Assembly: GCA_046734415.1 (NCBI GenBank)
Contig: JBKPRD010000132.1
Coordinates: 1-64,000, forward strand
Direction of reading: 5' to 3'
Source of the DNA: DATBLE01 sp046734415
GTDB lineage: Bacteria > Actinomycetota > Thermoleophilia > Gaiellales > Gaiellaceae
Length of the DNA: 64,000 nucleotides
Each line of letters opens with the position of its first letter. Position 1 is the stretch's first letter. Below are positions 28,367-36,348 of the stretch, piece after piece. The notes below the pieces were generated by a model. That model had not been told where the DNA came from, did not search any database, and worked only from the letters and a program-made list of their open reading frames with translations. A program made the position numbers and the translations under genes.

Positions 28367-29094
28367 AGCCGCTCCTTGAGCCAGAGGCCGTTCTCGATCG
28401 CGAACCCGCCCCAGTCGTTGTTGAAGTAGGCGTAGACGTCGACCCGGGCGCGCCACTCCTCGATCCGCCGCGCCCAGACGGCGAGCTGCCGGTGGGAGTA
28501 GTTGCCGTCGCCGCCGCCGTGGTGGAAGCGGAGGAACGTGAAGTCGGCGGTGAGCTCGCGTGCCTGGAACGGCCGGCGCGGGTCGTCGCCGATCACGAGC
28601 GCGACCCCGTGGCACCGGAGCAGCTCGTACGTCTCCGGCGCGAACCACGTCGGGTGCCGGAACTCGAACGCGTGGCGGCCGGGCGGGAGGTGCGACAGCG
28701 CATGAGCGAGCCGCTCGTCGTTGCGCGGGAAGTTCGGGGGCAGCTGCCAGAGCACCGGGCCGAGCTTCGGCGAGCGTGCGAGCGGATCGATCCGCTCGTA
28801 GAACCGCCGCACCGGCCCCTCCATGTCGGTCAGGCGCTTCAGGTGGGTGAGGTACCGGCTCGCCTTGACCGCGAAGAGGAAGTGGGCGGGCGTCTGCTCG
28901 ACCCAGCCCGCCACCGCCTTCACCGTCGGCAGCCGGTAGAAGGTCGTATTGATCTCGACCGTGTCGAAGAGCGTCGCGTAGTGCAGGAGCCAGCGTGACG
29001 GCGGAAGGCCTTTCGGGTAGACGACCTCGCGCCAGTGCTTGTAGTTCCAGCCCGAGCAGCCTACGCGGACAGCGCCGCGGCGATCTGCGCGCAC
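28354..29094 (-). CDS. DUF72 family protein
   Basis: About 246 residues of the DUF72 (YecE-like) TIM-barrel family: VGCSGWNYKHWREVVYPKGLP at the start, FDTVEINTTFYRLP, GPVLWQLPPNF, HAFEFRHPTWF, and YAYFNNDWGGFAIEN near the end. The biochemical role of the family is unknown. No ATG lies near the conserved start. The GTG at 29094 adds 8 residues before VGCSG and overlaps the upstream phosphatase gene by 34 bp. It is last of the DUF1015/IMPase/DUF72 run. Confidence 0.88.
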   Translation of the reverse strand: MRADRRGAVRVGCSGWNYKHWREVVYPKGLPPSRWLLHYATLFDTVEINTTFYRLPTVKAVAGWVEQTPAHFLFAVKASRYLTHLKRLTDMEGPVRRFYERIDPLARSPKLGPVLWQLPPNFPRNDERLAHALSHLPPGRHAFEFRHPTWFAPETYELLRCHGVALVIGDDPRRPFQARELTADFTFLRFHHGGGDGNYSHRQLAVWARRIEEWRARVDVYAYFNNDWGGFAIENGLWLKERLVPR

Positions 29095-29852
29095 GTCTCC
29101 TCGGTTCCCGCGGCGACGACGCGTGAACGCCCCTCGAGATCGAGCGGCGCGGCGACGAACGGCGGCTCCTCGGGCAGCTCGATCGCCAGCCCCCGCTCGC
29201 GGACGAGCAGCTGTGCCGCGGCGATGTCGACCGAGCGAGCCGGCTTCAGCGAGCAGACGGCGTCCACGCGGCCGTCGGCGAGGTGACAAAGTGAGATTGC
29301 GAGCGACCCGAAGATGCGCAGTCGGTGGACGAGGCCGACGAGAGGCGGCGTGTGCTTCGCGACCAGGTCGGTGCGGGTCGCCTCGAGGGCGAGGATCTCG
29401 ATCCGGTCCTTGGGCCGGTCGCCGTCGAGCGGCCGGCCGTTCAGGCGGGCGCCCGCGCCGCGCTCGGCCGTCCACTCTTCGCCCGTGCCGAAGTCGTAGA
29501 CGTACCCAAAGACGACGTCGCCCATCGTCCCGCCCTCCGCGACCGCAACCGAGAGCGAGAAGAACGGCAGGCCGCGCTTGGCGTTGATCGAGCCGTCGAT
29601 CGGGTCGAGCACGACCCACGTGTCGCCGCCGTCGCGAACGCCGAGCTCTTCCGAGACGAGCGTGAACTCGCCGGCCGCGGCATCGAAACGCGCGACGACC
29701 GCCCGCTCGACGGCCGCGTCGATCGCCGTGGTGTCGTCGCCGCCCATTCCGGCGCCCACGACCGGCTCCCGGTCGTTGCGGCGCGGCAGCTCGACGAGCA
29801 CGACGCGGACGTCCTCGACCGCGGCGCGGCAGGTCGAGAGCCAGTCAGTCAA
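29061..29852 (-). CDS. inositol monophosphatase-family phosphatase
   Basis: About 263 residues of the IMPase/FBPase-like superfamily, Mg-dependent phosphomonoesterases. Metal ligands are visible in GDDTTAIDAAVE, VSEELG, the DPIDGSINAKRGLPFF motif and SVDIAAAQLLVRE, equivalent to the C-terminal WDxAAG motif. The substrate (inositol phosphate, 3'-phosphoadenosine phosphate or other) cannot be told. The start is a TTG overlapping the end of the DUF1015 gene by 8 bp; a later ATG would remove the conserved first helix. Confidence 0.88.
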   Translation of the reverse strand: MTDWLSTCRAAVEDVRVVLVELPRRNDREPVVGAGMGGDDTTAIDAAVERAVVARFDAAAGEFTLVSEELGVRDGGDTWVVLDPIDGSINAKRGLPFFSLSVAVAEGGTMGDVVFGYVYDFGTGEEWTAERGAGARLNGRPLDGDRPKDRIEILALEATRTDLVAKHTPPLVGLVHRLRIFGSLAISLCHLADGRVDAVCSLKPARSVDIAAAQLLVRERGLAIELPEEPPFVAAPLDLEGRSRVVAAGTEETCAQIAAALSA

Positions 29853-30888
29853 GCGGGAGGAAGAGCAACCCCGACGTGAGCTTCGGGTAGAAGAACGTGC
29901 TCTTCTGGGGCATCGTCTTGCCCGCCTCGGCGACCGCCGCGACCTGCTCGACCGTCGGCGGCCGGAGCAGGAAGGCCGCCTCCGCCTCCCCCGAGTCGAC
30001 GGCCGCCCGCGCTTCCTCGGCCGACGGCGTGTACCGCACCTCCGGCGCATAGCGGGCGACGAGCTCCGTGTCCAGCTCCCCCCGCTCGCCGTAGAGGTAG
30101 CCGGTCCCCTGGCGCGTGTAGACCTCCGCGAGCGCCCGGTCGTCACCATCAGGGTGGGGCTCGAGGGCGGGCAACGGCTTCGTCCGCGTCGCGATCCGGT
30201 GGGTCGGGAAGATCGTCAGCCCGTTCTGCGCCGTCGGAACGACGACGGCGAGCAGCCACCTGCTCGCCTCGGTGCCGTCCACCTCGTGGAACGCGAGGGC
30301 CGTCTCGTAGCGATGGTGGCCGTCTGCGATCAGCAGGTGAGCGTCCCCGAAGTCCGGGACGGGACCCTCGAACCGCCAGAGCCGGCTGCGCACGCCGTCC
30401 AGCTCGACCTCGATCAACGGATCGCCGCTCGGCCCCTTCAGGCTGCCGTCGTAGAGAAGGAAGATCGGCTCGACGTGGGTGCGGAGGGCGCGCAGTAGCC
30501 GCAGGCGGCCCTCCTTCGGCCCGGCGTGCGTTCGCTCGTGCGGGAGCACGGCTCCGGTCTCGTACGGCTCGACGCGCAGGGCGGCGACGAGCCCGTCGCG
30601 TCGCCGCCGAACCTTGTCCGGGCCGACGTATTCCTGAGACAGCCACCAGTACGCGGCCTCGTCCTCCCGAACGAGGACGCCCTCGTCCTGCCACTCGGCG
30701 AGCAGGTCGGCGGCCTTCGCCTCGTCGTCCGGCAGCGTCAGCCGGACGACGTTGTGCGGGCTTCGGGTCAGGTACCGCTCGCGCTCCTCGGCCGCGATCA
30801 CGTCGTACGGCGGGGCGACGAGCGAATCCAGCGGCCCCGCCCGGCGCTCGTCGTAGCGCAGCGCCCGGAACGGCTTGACGACGGCCAC
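29845..30888 (-). CDS. DUF1015 family protein
   Basis: 347 residues matching DUF1015: VKPFRALRYDERRAGPLDSLVAPPYDVI at the N-terminus, SPHNVVRLTLP, HERTHAGPKEGRLRLL, and LIADGHHRYETALAF in the centre. The family is widespread and its function is not established. The GTG at 30888 has TAGTGT 7 nt upstream. It is first of a three-gene minus-strand run with the IMPase and DUF72 genes. Confidence 0.9.
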   Translation of the reverse strand: MAVVKPFRALRYDERRAGPLDSLVAPPYDVIAAEERERYLTRSPHNVVRLTLPDDEAKAADLLAEWQDEGVLVREDEAAYWWLSQEYVGPDKVRRRRDGLVAALRVEPYETGAVLPHERTHAGPKEGRLRLLRALRTHVEPIFLLYDGSLKGPSGDPLIEVELDGVRSRLWRFEGPVPDFGDAHLLIADGHHRYETALAFHEVDGTEASRWLLAVVVPTAQNGLTIFPTHRIATRTKPLPALEPHPDGDDRALAEVYTRQGTGYLYGERGELDTELVARYAPEVRYTPSAEEARAAVDSGEAEAAFLLRPPTVEQVAAVAEAGKTMPQKSTFFYPKLTSGLLFLPLD

Positions 30889-30895
30889 GAGCAGG

Positions 30896-30901
30896 ACACT
30901 A
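30896..30901 (-). promoter_or_regulatory. -10 box of a leaderless promoter for the DUF1015 run
   Basis: TAGTGT on the minus strand, 7 nt before the GTG. A divergent -10 box for the next gene starts 18 bp further on, so the two promoters interlock. Confidence 0.5.
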
Positions 30902-30919
30902 GCAATCCGCTTTGGGGCC

Positions 30920-30925
30920 TAGACT
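30920..30925 (+). promoter_or_regulatory. -10 box of a leaderless promoter for the YhaM-like gene
   Basis: TAGACT, 7 nt before the GTG at 30933; the same hexamer and spacing as lipA and fumC. Confidence 0.5.
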
Positions 30926-30932
30926 CCGGCTC

Positions 30933-31769
30933 GTGAGCTCGATCGCCGACCTTGCGCAGGACCGAGTCGTCGAGGGCGTCTACGCCGTCGCCCGGAAGCA
31001 GCGGCTGCGGACAAAGAGCGGCTCCTCGTACCTCGCGCTCGAGCTGGTCGACCCGAGCGGCCGGATCGAGGGACGGGTCTGGAACGACGTCGACCTGCTC
31101 GACCGGCGGTTCGCCGAGGGTGACGCGGTCCGTGTCCTCGGCCGCGTCGAACGCTACCGCGACCGGCTCCAGCTCGACGTGCGCTCGATCGAGACGGCAC
31201 CGGACGCCGACCCCGCGGGCTTTGCTCCGGCGATGCGACGCGACGCCGACGAGCTCGACGGCTTCCTCGAGTTCCTCACGGGCGAGATCTCCCACCCGGG
31301 GCTGAGGGCCACGGTCGGCCGCTTCGTCGGCGATTCCGCCATTCGCCGCCTGCTCCGCGCGCTGCCGGCGGCGCCGGACTCGCACCACGACTACGCCGGC
31401 GGACTACTCGAGCACACGGTCGGCGTCGCGACGATCTGCCGCGAGCTCTGCCAACTGCACCCGCGCCTGCGCAGCGACCTGCTCCTCGCCGCCGCGCTCC
31501 TCCACGACGTCGGCCGTACCGCCGAGCTCGCGCCCGGCCCCGGCTTCCGCCAGACCGCCGAGGGCCGCCTGCTCGGCCACGTGCATCTCGGGCTCCGGCT
31601 GATCGAGCAGCGGGCCGACAGGCTCGACGCCGACGCGAGGGCCGAGCTGCTCCACGCCGTCGCCTGCCACCACGACGCCCGGACGGCGAGGACCGCCGAG
31701 GCGGCCGTCCTGTACCACGCGAACCAGCTCGACTCGGTCGCCGCCACGCGGCCGGTTGACGGCACCTAG
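30933..31769 (+). CDS. YhaM-like OB-fold/HD-domain 3'-5' exonuclease
   Basis: 278 residues. The N-terminal third is an OB-fold nucleic-acid-binding module (VVEGVYAVARKQRLRTKSGSSYLALELVDPSGRIEGRVW). The rest is an HD-type metal-dependent domain: HHDYAGGLLEHTVGV, LLHDVGRT with the HD pair, GHVHLGLRLIEQ and HAVACHHD. This order is that of YhaM, which degrades RNA and ssDNA 3'-5'. The GTG at 30933 is supported by the -10 box and removes a meaningless MGPRLRL prefix. Confidence 0.85.
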   Translation: MSSIADLAQDRVVEGVYAVARKQRLRTKSGSSYLALELVDPSGRIEGRVWNDVDLLDRRFAEGDAVRVLGRVERYRDRLQLDVRSIETAPDADPAGFAPAMRRDADELDGFLEFLTGEISHPGLRATVGRFVGDSAIRRLLRALPAAPDSHHDYAGGLLEHTVGVATICRELCQLHPRLRSDLLLAAALLHDVGRTAELAPGPGFRQTAEGRLLGHVHLGLRLIEQRADRLDADARAELLHAVACHHDARTARTAEAAVLYHANQLDSVAATRPVDGT

Positions 31770-31772
31770 CCT
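31767..31772 (+). promoter_or_regulatory. -10 box of a leaderless promoter for the DMT transporter
   Basis: TAGCCT, 8 nt before the ATG. Its TAG is the stop codon of the YhaM-like gene. Confidence 0.45.
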
Positions 31773-31780
31773 CTCCCGAC

Positions 31781-32614
31781 ATGGCCGCAACGCTGCTGGC
31801 GCTCGCCGCGGGCGCGTCGTGGGGAGTGTCCGACTTCCTCGGCGGGCTCAAGACGCGCAGCGTGAACGTGATCACCGTCCTGGCGGTCTCGCAGCCGGCC
31901 GGTCTCGTCCTGCTCGCGATCGTCGTCACCGCCCGGTGGACGAGCCCGCCGGGCGGCTGGTGGGTGCTGTGGGCGATCCTCGGCGGCGTGGCCGGCGTGA
32001 TCGGGATCGGCGCCCTCTACCGCGGCCTGGCTGTCGGCTCGATGGGCATCGTCGCGCCGATCACGGCGACCTCGCCGCTGATCCCGCTGACGGTCGGCCT
32101 CGCGCGCGGCGAACGGCCGAGCGCGGTGCAGCTGGCGGGCATTGCGGTGGCGCTCGCCGGCGTTGCCTTCGCGGGCTGGGAGCCGGGGCAGGAGGGTGCC
32201 CGCGGCCGCGCGGCGGCCGGCGCAGGGCTCGCGGTCACGGCGGCGGTCTTCTTCGGCAGCTCCCAGGTCGGCCTCGAAGCCGCGAGCAACGAGGATCCCT
32301 ACTGGGCGACGCTCGTCCTGCGGATCGTGATGTGCGTGCTCGTCTTCGCGGCGGTGGTGTGGCGACGGCCGCCTGCGCCCGGACGTGTCTGGCCGGCGCT
32401 CGCGCTCGTCGGCCTCCTCGACGCGCTCGCGACGATCTTCTTCGCCGTCGCGACGACGAAGGGCCTCTTCAGTGTCGTCGCGGTGCTGGCCGCGCTGTAC
32501 CCGGTCGTCGTCGCGATTCTGGCGCGCGTCGTGCTCGGCGAGCGGCTGACGCGGGTGCAGCGCGGCGGCGCGCTGGCGGCAGTCTGCGGTGCGGCTGCGA
32601 TCTCCGCGGGCTGA
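31781..32614 (+). CDS. EamA/DMT-family transporter
   Basis: 277 residues with ten hydrophobic segments in two similar halves, the EamA layout of drug/metabolite transporters in the inner membrane. The first half opens ALAAGASWGVSDFLGGL, and each half ends with a typical helix pair (APITATSPLIPLTVGLARGERPS; VAVLAALYPVVVAILARVVLGERL). The substrate is not predictable. It starts 11 bp after the upstream gene and ends just before a 39-bp repeat at a convergent junction. Confidence 0.9.
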   Translation: MAATLLALAAGASWGVSDFLGGLKTRSVNVITVLAVSQPAGLVLLAIVVTARWTSPPGGWWVLWAILGGVAGVIGIGALYRGLAVGSMGIVAPITATSPLIPLTVGLARGERPSAVQLAGIAVALAGVAFAGWEPGQEGARGRAAAGAGLAVTAAVFFGSSQVGLEAASNEDPYWATLVLRIVMCVLVFAAVVWRRPPAPGRVWPALALVGLLDALATIFFAVATTKGLFSVVAVLAALYPVVVAILARVVLGERLTRVQRGGALAAVCGAAAISAG

Positions 32615-32643
32615 ATCGGCACACAATTGTCGCCACGTTTTGC

Positions 32644-32682
32644 GCGATGGGGTCAGACCCCTGACATGTCCGGTTCAGACGT
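32644..32682. repeat. 39-bp dispersed repeat, copy B
   Basis: Core GGGGTCAGACCCCTGAC, 33 of 39 bases identical to copy A at 27192. It lies between the convergent DMT transporter and YchF-like genes, and includes the stop and last two codons of the latter. Confidence 0.75.
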
Positions 32683-33580
32683 TGAAGCGGATGTTGAGCA
32701 CGTCGCCGTCCTGGACGACGTACTCCTTGCCCTCGAGCCGCTGCAGCCCGCGCTTCGCGGCCTCCGCGCGCGAGCCGCATTCCACGAGGTCGCGCCAGTC
32801 GATCACCTCGCAGCGGATGAACCCGCGTGCGATGTCGGTGTGGACCGACTCCGCCGCGTCGAGGGCGGACTCGCCGCGACGCAGCGTCCACGCGCGCGCC
32901 TCCGTCGGGCCGATCGTGAAGAACGTGATCAGCCCGAGCGTATCCTTCAGTCGGAGGACGACCTCGTCGAGCGCCGAGCGAGCGCCCTCGCGGAACGCCA
33001 CCGCCTCCTCGTGGTCGAGCTGCGCGAGCTCCTCCTCCAGCTCGAGGTCGATGCCGTCCGGTCCGTTCACGACGACGACGAGCGGCTTCGTCGTCAGCGG
33101 CTCGAGCTCGGGCGGCACGGCCCGGTCCCAGTTCGCAACCGTCCCGCCTGCCTCCACGTGCCGGAGCAGCTCCTCGAGCTCGTCGACCTCCTGACGAAGC
33201 TTCGGATCGCCCGACTTCGCCTGCGAGCGAACACGCTCGAGTCTTTTCTCGACGTGGTCACGGTCGGCGACGAGCAGCTCGAGCTGCAGGTTCTCGAGAT
33301 CGTCCGCCTCTCGGACGACGGCCAGGAGCGCGTCGGAGCGGCGCAGGTTGCCGAGCAGCGCCGGACCCGTCCCCGGGACGTCGACGACGCGGATCGCGGC
33401 CGGCGTGACCTTTGCCGAGGACTCGACGACCGCGAGCGGGTCGAGCCGGTCGTCGGCGATCGGTGCCATCCCGACGTGCTCCTTGCGCTCGTGCTCGGAG
33501 GCACCGGCGCGCGTGAGCGCGTTGAAGAGCGCAGTCTTGCCCGAGCCGGGCAGGCCGACGATGCCGACGTCCAGCGCCAT
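32675..33580 (-). CDS. short YchF-like P-loop NTPase
   Basis: 301 residues against about 363 for YchF. P-loop GLPGSGKTALFNAL, then VVDVPGTGPALLGNLRRSDALLAVVR as the switch II region, and VVVVNGPDG in the place of the NxxE specificity motif. The C-terminal TGS-like domain is well kept (TFFTIGPTEARAWTLRRG, DIARGFIRCEVIDWRDL, EYVVQDGDVLNIRFNV). The helical insert and P-loop sequence differ from classical YchF (GLPNVGKS), so this is a relative and not necessarily the orthologue. ATG start with TAGCCT 7 nt upstream. Confidence 0.82.
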   Translation of the reverse strand: MALDVGIVGLPGSGKTALFNALTRAGASEHERKEHVGMAPIADDRLDPLAVVESSAKVTPAAIRVVDVPGTGPALLGNLRRSDALLAVVREADDLENLQLELLVADRDHVEKRLERVRSQAKSGDPKLRQEVDELEELLRHVEAGGTVANWDRAVPPELEPLTTKPLVVVVNGPDGIDLELEEELAQLDHEEAVAFREGARSALDEVVLRLKDTLGLITFFTIGPTEARAWTLRRGESALDAAESVHTDIARGFIRCEVIDWRDLVECGSRAEAAKRGLQRLEGKEYVVQDGDVLNIRFNV

Positions 33581-33587
33581 GACGGCG

Positions 33588-33593
33588 AGGCTA
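33588..33593 (-). promoter_or_regulatory. -10 box of a leaderless promoter for the YchF-like gene
   Basis: TAGCCT on the minus strand, 7 nt before the ATG. Its TAG is the stop of the upstream sigma factor gene. Confidence 0.5.
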
Positions 33594-34148
33594 GCTGGCG
33601 ACGTGGTTCTGCAGCGAGGCGAGCGCGCGGTGCTGGAGTGACTTGACGGCGCCCTCGGTCTTGTCGAGCACCGTCGCCGCCTCGAGGTTCGAGAAGTCGA
33701 ACACGAACTTGAGGATCAGCACCTGGCGCTGCTCGTCCGAGAGCTGCTCGATCAGATCGAACATGTTCTCGCTCGAGAGGACCTTCATCGCCTGCTCCTC
33801 GGCCGACAACTCGACCTGCCCGGGCGGTTCGGGGACCTCCTCCTCCGGCTGCCAGCGCCGCCGGGCGCGGAAGTGGTCCATCGCGAGGTTGTGGGCGATG
33901 CGGAAGAGCCAGGCCGAGAACGGCGCCGTACCCCACCTGAACTTGCCGATCGACTCGAGCATCCTCAGGAACGTCTGGGTGGTCAGGTCCTCGGCGTCGT
34001 GCCGGTTCCCGACCGTCATGTGCAGGTAGCTGTAGATCCGGTCGAAGTGCTCGAGGTAGAGCTCCTCGAGCGCGTCGCGGTCGCCCTCCTGCGCGCGCGC
34101 GACCAGCTGCTCCATGCCCTGTCGCTCAACCACGGCGTCTCCCATCAC
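33591..34148 (-). CDS. ECF-type RNA polymerase sigma factor
   Basis: Up to 185 residues with the sigma-70 region 2 (ELYLEHFDRIYSYLHMTVGNRHDAEDLTTQTFLRMLE, then PFSAWLFRIAHNLAMDHFRARRRW) and region 4 (IEQLSDEQRQVLILKFVFDFSNLEAATVLDKTEGAVKSLQHRALASL). Regions 1.2 and 3 are absent, as in ECF factors. No anti-sigma gene is adjacent. The start is uncertain: 34148 (GTG), 34133 (GTG with GGGAG at good spacing) and 34115 (ATG at the conserved MEQLVARAQEGD) are all possible. Confidence 0.9.
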   Translation of the reverse strand: MMGDAVVERQGMEQLVARAQEGDRDALEELYLEHFDRIYSYLHMTVGNRHDAEDLTTQTFLRMLESIGKFRWGTAPFSAWLFRIAHNLAMDHFRARRRWQPEEEVPEPPGQVELSAEEQAMKVLSSENMFDLIEQLSDEQRQVLILKFVFDFSNLEAATVLDKTEGAVKSLQHRALASLQNHVAS

Positions 34149-34180
34149 CTCCGGGATGCCCGTCGCCGCCGGACGCGTAA

Positions 34181-34402
34181 CTACGACGCTCCGAACCCCA
34201 CGCGCGCCTCGCGCGCAAACCGCTTGACGTAGACGATCCGGCTGAGGACGACGGTGTAGCGGCCGTCCTCGACCTCGAGCGGAAGGGACCCGTCCTCGCC
34301 GCCGAGCGCCCCTTCCAGCCGGTCGGCGGTCTCGGGCGAGACGAGCGCGGCCATCACCTGGCCGCCGTCGAACCCGACCTCGATCCGGACGCGATCAGCC
34401 AC
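34181..34402 (-). CDS. hypothetical 73-residue protein
   Basis: A small soluble protein of predicted beta-strand character, starting VADRVRIEVGFDGGQVMAALV and ending in a strand (YTVVLSRIVYVKRF) plus a basic tail. It resembles the small all-beta DUF3107-like proteins of actinobacteria in size and in the closing strand, but I cannot assign it. The GTG overlaps the end of the epimerase gene by 8 bp, which favours co-translation; the longer frame to 34477 is shadow. Confidence 0.6.
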   Translation of the reverse strand: MADRVRIEVGFDGGQVMAALVSPETADRLEGALGGEDGSLPLEVEDGRYTVVLSRIVYVKRFAREARVGFGAS

Positions 34403-34793
34403 GGGCAACGAGCTCCGAGAGGACGCCGCCGACCGACTCGGGGTGCACGAAGGCGACCTGCGTGCCGAACAGGCCACGGCGCGGCGCGGCGTCGATCAGC
34501 CGGACCCCCTCGTCCTCGAGACGGGCGAGCTCCGCGGGTAGGTCCTCGACCTCGTACGCGAGGTGGTGCATCCCAGGTCCGCGCTTCGCGAGGAACCGCC
34601 CGACCGGCGTCTCGGGACCGAGCGCGGCGAGGAGCTCGACGTGCCCGCTGCCGACCCGTAGCGAGGCGGCCTCGACGCCCTGCTCGTCCTGCGTCTCCCG
34701 CCCAGCCAGCTCGGCGCCGAAGAGGCGTTCGTAGCTCGAGATCGCGTCGTCGAGGTCCTCGACCGCCACGCCGACGTGGTGAACGCCCCTCAC
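34395..34793 (-). CDS. mce: methylmalonyl-CoA epimerase
   Basis: A 132-residue VOC-fold epimerase interconverting (R)- and (S)-methylmalonyl-CoA in propionate/odd-chain metabolism. The first metal ligand is in VHHVGVAVEDLDDAISSYERLFGAEL, the second module starts PGMHHLAYEVEDLPAELARLEDEG, and AFVHPESVGGVLSELV closes the fold with its conserved Glu. Length fits the family. The methylmalonyl-CoA mutase is not in this window. GTG start with TAGATT 6 nt upstream. Confidence 0.9.
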   Translation of the reverse strand: MRGVHHVGVAVEDLDDAISSYERLFGAELAGRETQDEQGVEAASLRVGSGHVELLAALGPETPVGRFLAKRGPGMHHLAYEVEDLPAELARLEDEGVRLIDAAPRRGLFGTQVAFVHPESVGGVLSELVARG

Positions 34794-34799
34794 GGGGCA

Positions 34800-34805
34800 A
34801 ATCTA
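34800..34805 (-). promoter_or_regulatory. -10 box of a leaderless promoter for mce
   Basis: TAGATT on the minus strand, 6 nt before the GTG and 1 nt from the stop of the upstream FtsH-like gene. Confidence 0.4.
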
Positions 34806-34806
34806 T

Positions 34807-36321
34807 CTACGGCAGGGCGCGCACCGTGCCGATGGTCTCGGCGGCACGAGACTCGGGCTCGACATGGGCAAGCAACCGGTCGAGCTCGTCCTTGTTCAAC
34901 GTCTCCTTCTCGAGCAGCGCGACAGAGAGCCGGTCGAGATCAGAGCGGTAGGTCGTCAACAGGCGGATCGCCTCCTGAAAGGCCTCGTCCGTGAGCCGTG
35001 CCTGCTCGGCGTCGCGCAGTCGCTTGGTCTCTTCGGAGAGCGCGTAGTTGTCGGCGCGCATCGTTCGCGAGGAGACGACCTCGCCCATGCCGTACTCGAA
35101 GACCATCGCGCGCGCGAGACCCGTCGCCTTCTCGAGGTCGTTGGCGGCGCCGTTCGTCACGCGCCCGAAGACGACCTGCTCGGCCGCACGGCCGGCGAGG
35201 AACACCTTCATCGTGTCGACCAGCTCCTCCTTCGTATGGAGGTAGCGGTCCTCCACCGGCAGGTTGAGCGTGTACCCGAGCGCCTGTCCGCGCGAGACGA
35301 TCGTCACCTTGTGCACGGGCAGCGCGTCGCCCATCAGGTACGACATCAGCGCGTGGCCCGCCTCGTGGTAGGCGAGGATGCGCTTCTCCTTCTCGCTGAC
35401 GACGCGGCGCTGCTGCAGCCCGGCCACGACCCGCTCCATCGCCGCCTCGAACTCTCCCTGGCCGATCCTGTCGAGGTTCCGGCGGCCGGCGAAGATCGCC
35501 GCCTCGTTGCAGACGTTCGCGAGGTCGGCGCCGGCGAGCCCGGCCGTCTGGCGCGCGACGGACTGGAGGTCGACGTCGTCCGCGAGCGGCTTGCCGCGGG
35601 TATGGACCCGGAGGATCTTCTCGCGCCCGGCCAGATCCGGCGGGGCCACCAGCAGCTGGCGGTCGAACCGGCCGGGCCGAAGCAGCGCGGGATCGAGGTC
35701 CTGGATCCGGTTCGAGGCGCCCATGACGACGACCTGGTCGCCGGACGCGAACCCGTCGAGCTCGACCAGGAGCTGGTTCAGCGTCTGGTCCTGCTCGCGG
35801 TTGAAGCCGTGCCCCGTGCGCGCGGCGCCGACGGCGTCGAGCTCGTCGATGAAGATGATCGCGGGCGCGTTCTTGCGGGCCGTCGCGAAGAGCTTGCGGA
35901 TCCGCGACGCCCCGAGACCGGCGAACATCTCAACGAACGCGGATGCGCTCTGCGAGTAGAAGCTCGCGCCGGATTCGTGCGCGACCGCCTTCGCGAGCAG
36001 CGTCTTGCCGGTGCCCGGCGGCCCGTGCAGGAGCAGGCCCTTCGGCACCCGCGCCCCCAGCTTCGCGAACTTCTTGGGGTCGCGGAGGAAGTCGACGACC
36101 TCCTGGAGCTCGGCCTTCGCGTCCTCGACACCGGCGACGTCGTCGAAGCTCACCGAGGCCGACGAGTTCGGCTCGACCATGTTCGGCTTCACCCGCGGCA
36201 TCAGCTGGATCGTCCGCCAGATCAGTACGACGAGGACGAAGAAGAAAAAGATCGGCAACCAGGTCAGCGCACCCTGGCCGATGTCGTGCATCAGCGACGC
36301 GAGAGGCATCCCTCCGCTCAT
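34807..36321 (-). CDS. ftsH: FtsH-like membrane AAA metalloprotease, short form
   Basis: 504 residues against roughly 610-650 for ordinary FtsH. There is one membrane helix (about 20-40) and none of the periplasmic domain that normally separates two helices. The rest is complete: Walker A HGPPGTGKT (99-107), pore region FVEMFAGLGASR, Walker B IIFIDELDAV, second region of homology ending LRPGRFDR, the zinc site HEAGH (319-323), and the distal Asp in NGAANDLEKAT. It should degrade cytoplasmic or membrane proteins with ATP. Another, full-length ftsH probably exists elsewhere. Confidence 0.88.
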   Translation of the reverse strand: MSGGMPLASLMHDIGQGALTWLPIFFFFVLVVLIWRTIQLMPRVKPNMVEPNSSASVSFDDVAGVEDAKAELQEVVDFLRDPKKFAKLGARVPKGLLLHGPPGTGKTLLAKAVAHESGASFYSQSASAFVEMFAGLGASRIRKLFATARKNAPAIIFIDELDAVGAARTGHGFNREQDQTLNQLLVELDGFASGDQVVVMGASNRIQDLDPALLRPGRFDRQLLVAPPDLAGREKILRVHTRGKPLADDVDLQSVARQTAGLAGADLANVCNEAAIFAGRRNLDRIGQGEFEAAMERVVAGLQQRRVVSEKEKRILAYHEAGHALMSYLMGDALPVHKVTIVSRGQALGYTLNLPVEDRYLHTKEELVDTMKVFLAGRAAEQVVFGRVTNGAANDLEKATGLARAMVFEYGMGEVVSSRTMRADNYALSEETKRLRDAEQARLTDEAFQEAIRLLTTYRSDLDRLSVALLEKETLNKDELDRLLAHVEPESRAAETIGTVRALP

Positions 36322-36348
36322 CGGCAGGGACGCCGCCCGACTGTAGGG

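Noticed and set aside
33591..34402. Sigma/anti-sigma pair with the 73-aa protein as anti-sigma factor
   Set aside because: The small protein has no membrane helix or zinc-binding HxxxCxxC motif and is coupled to the epimerase gene rather than to the sigma gene.
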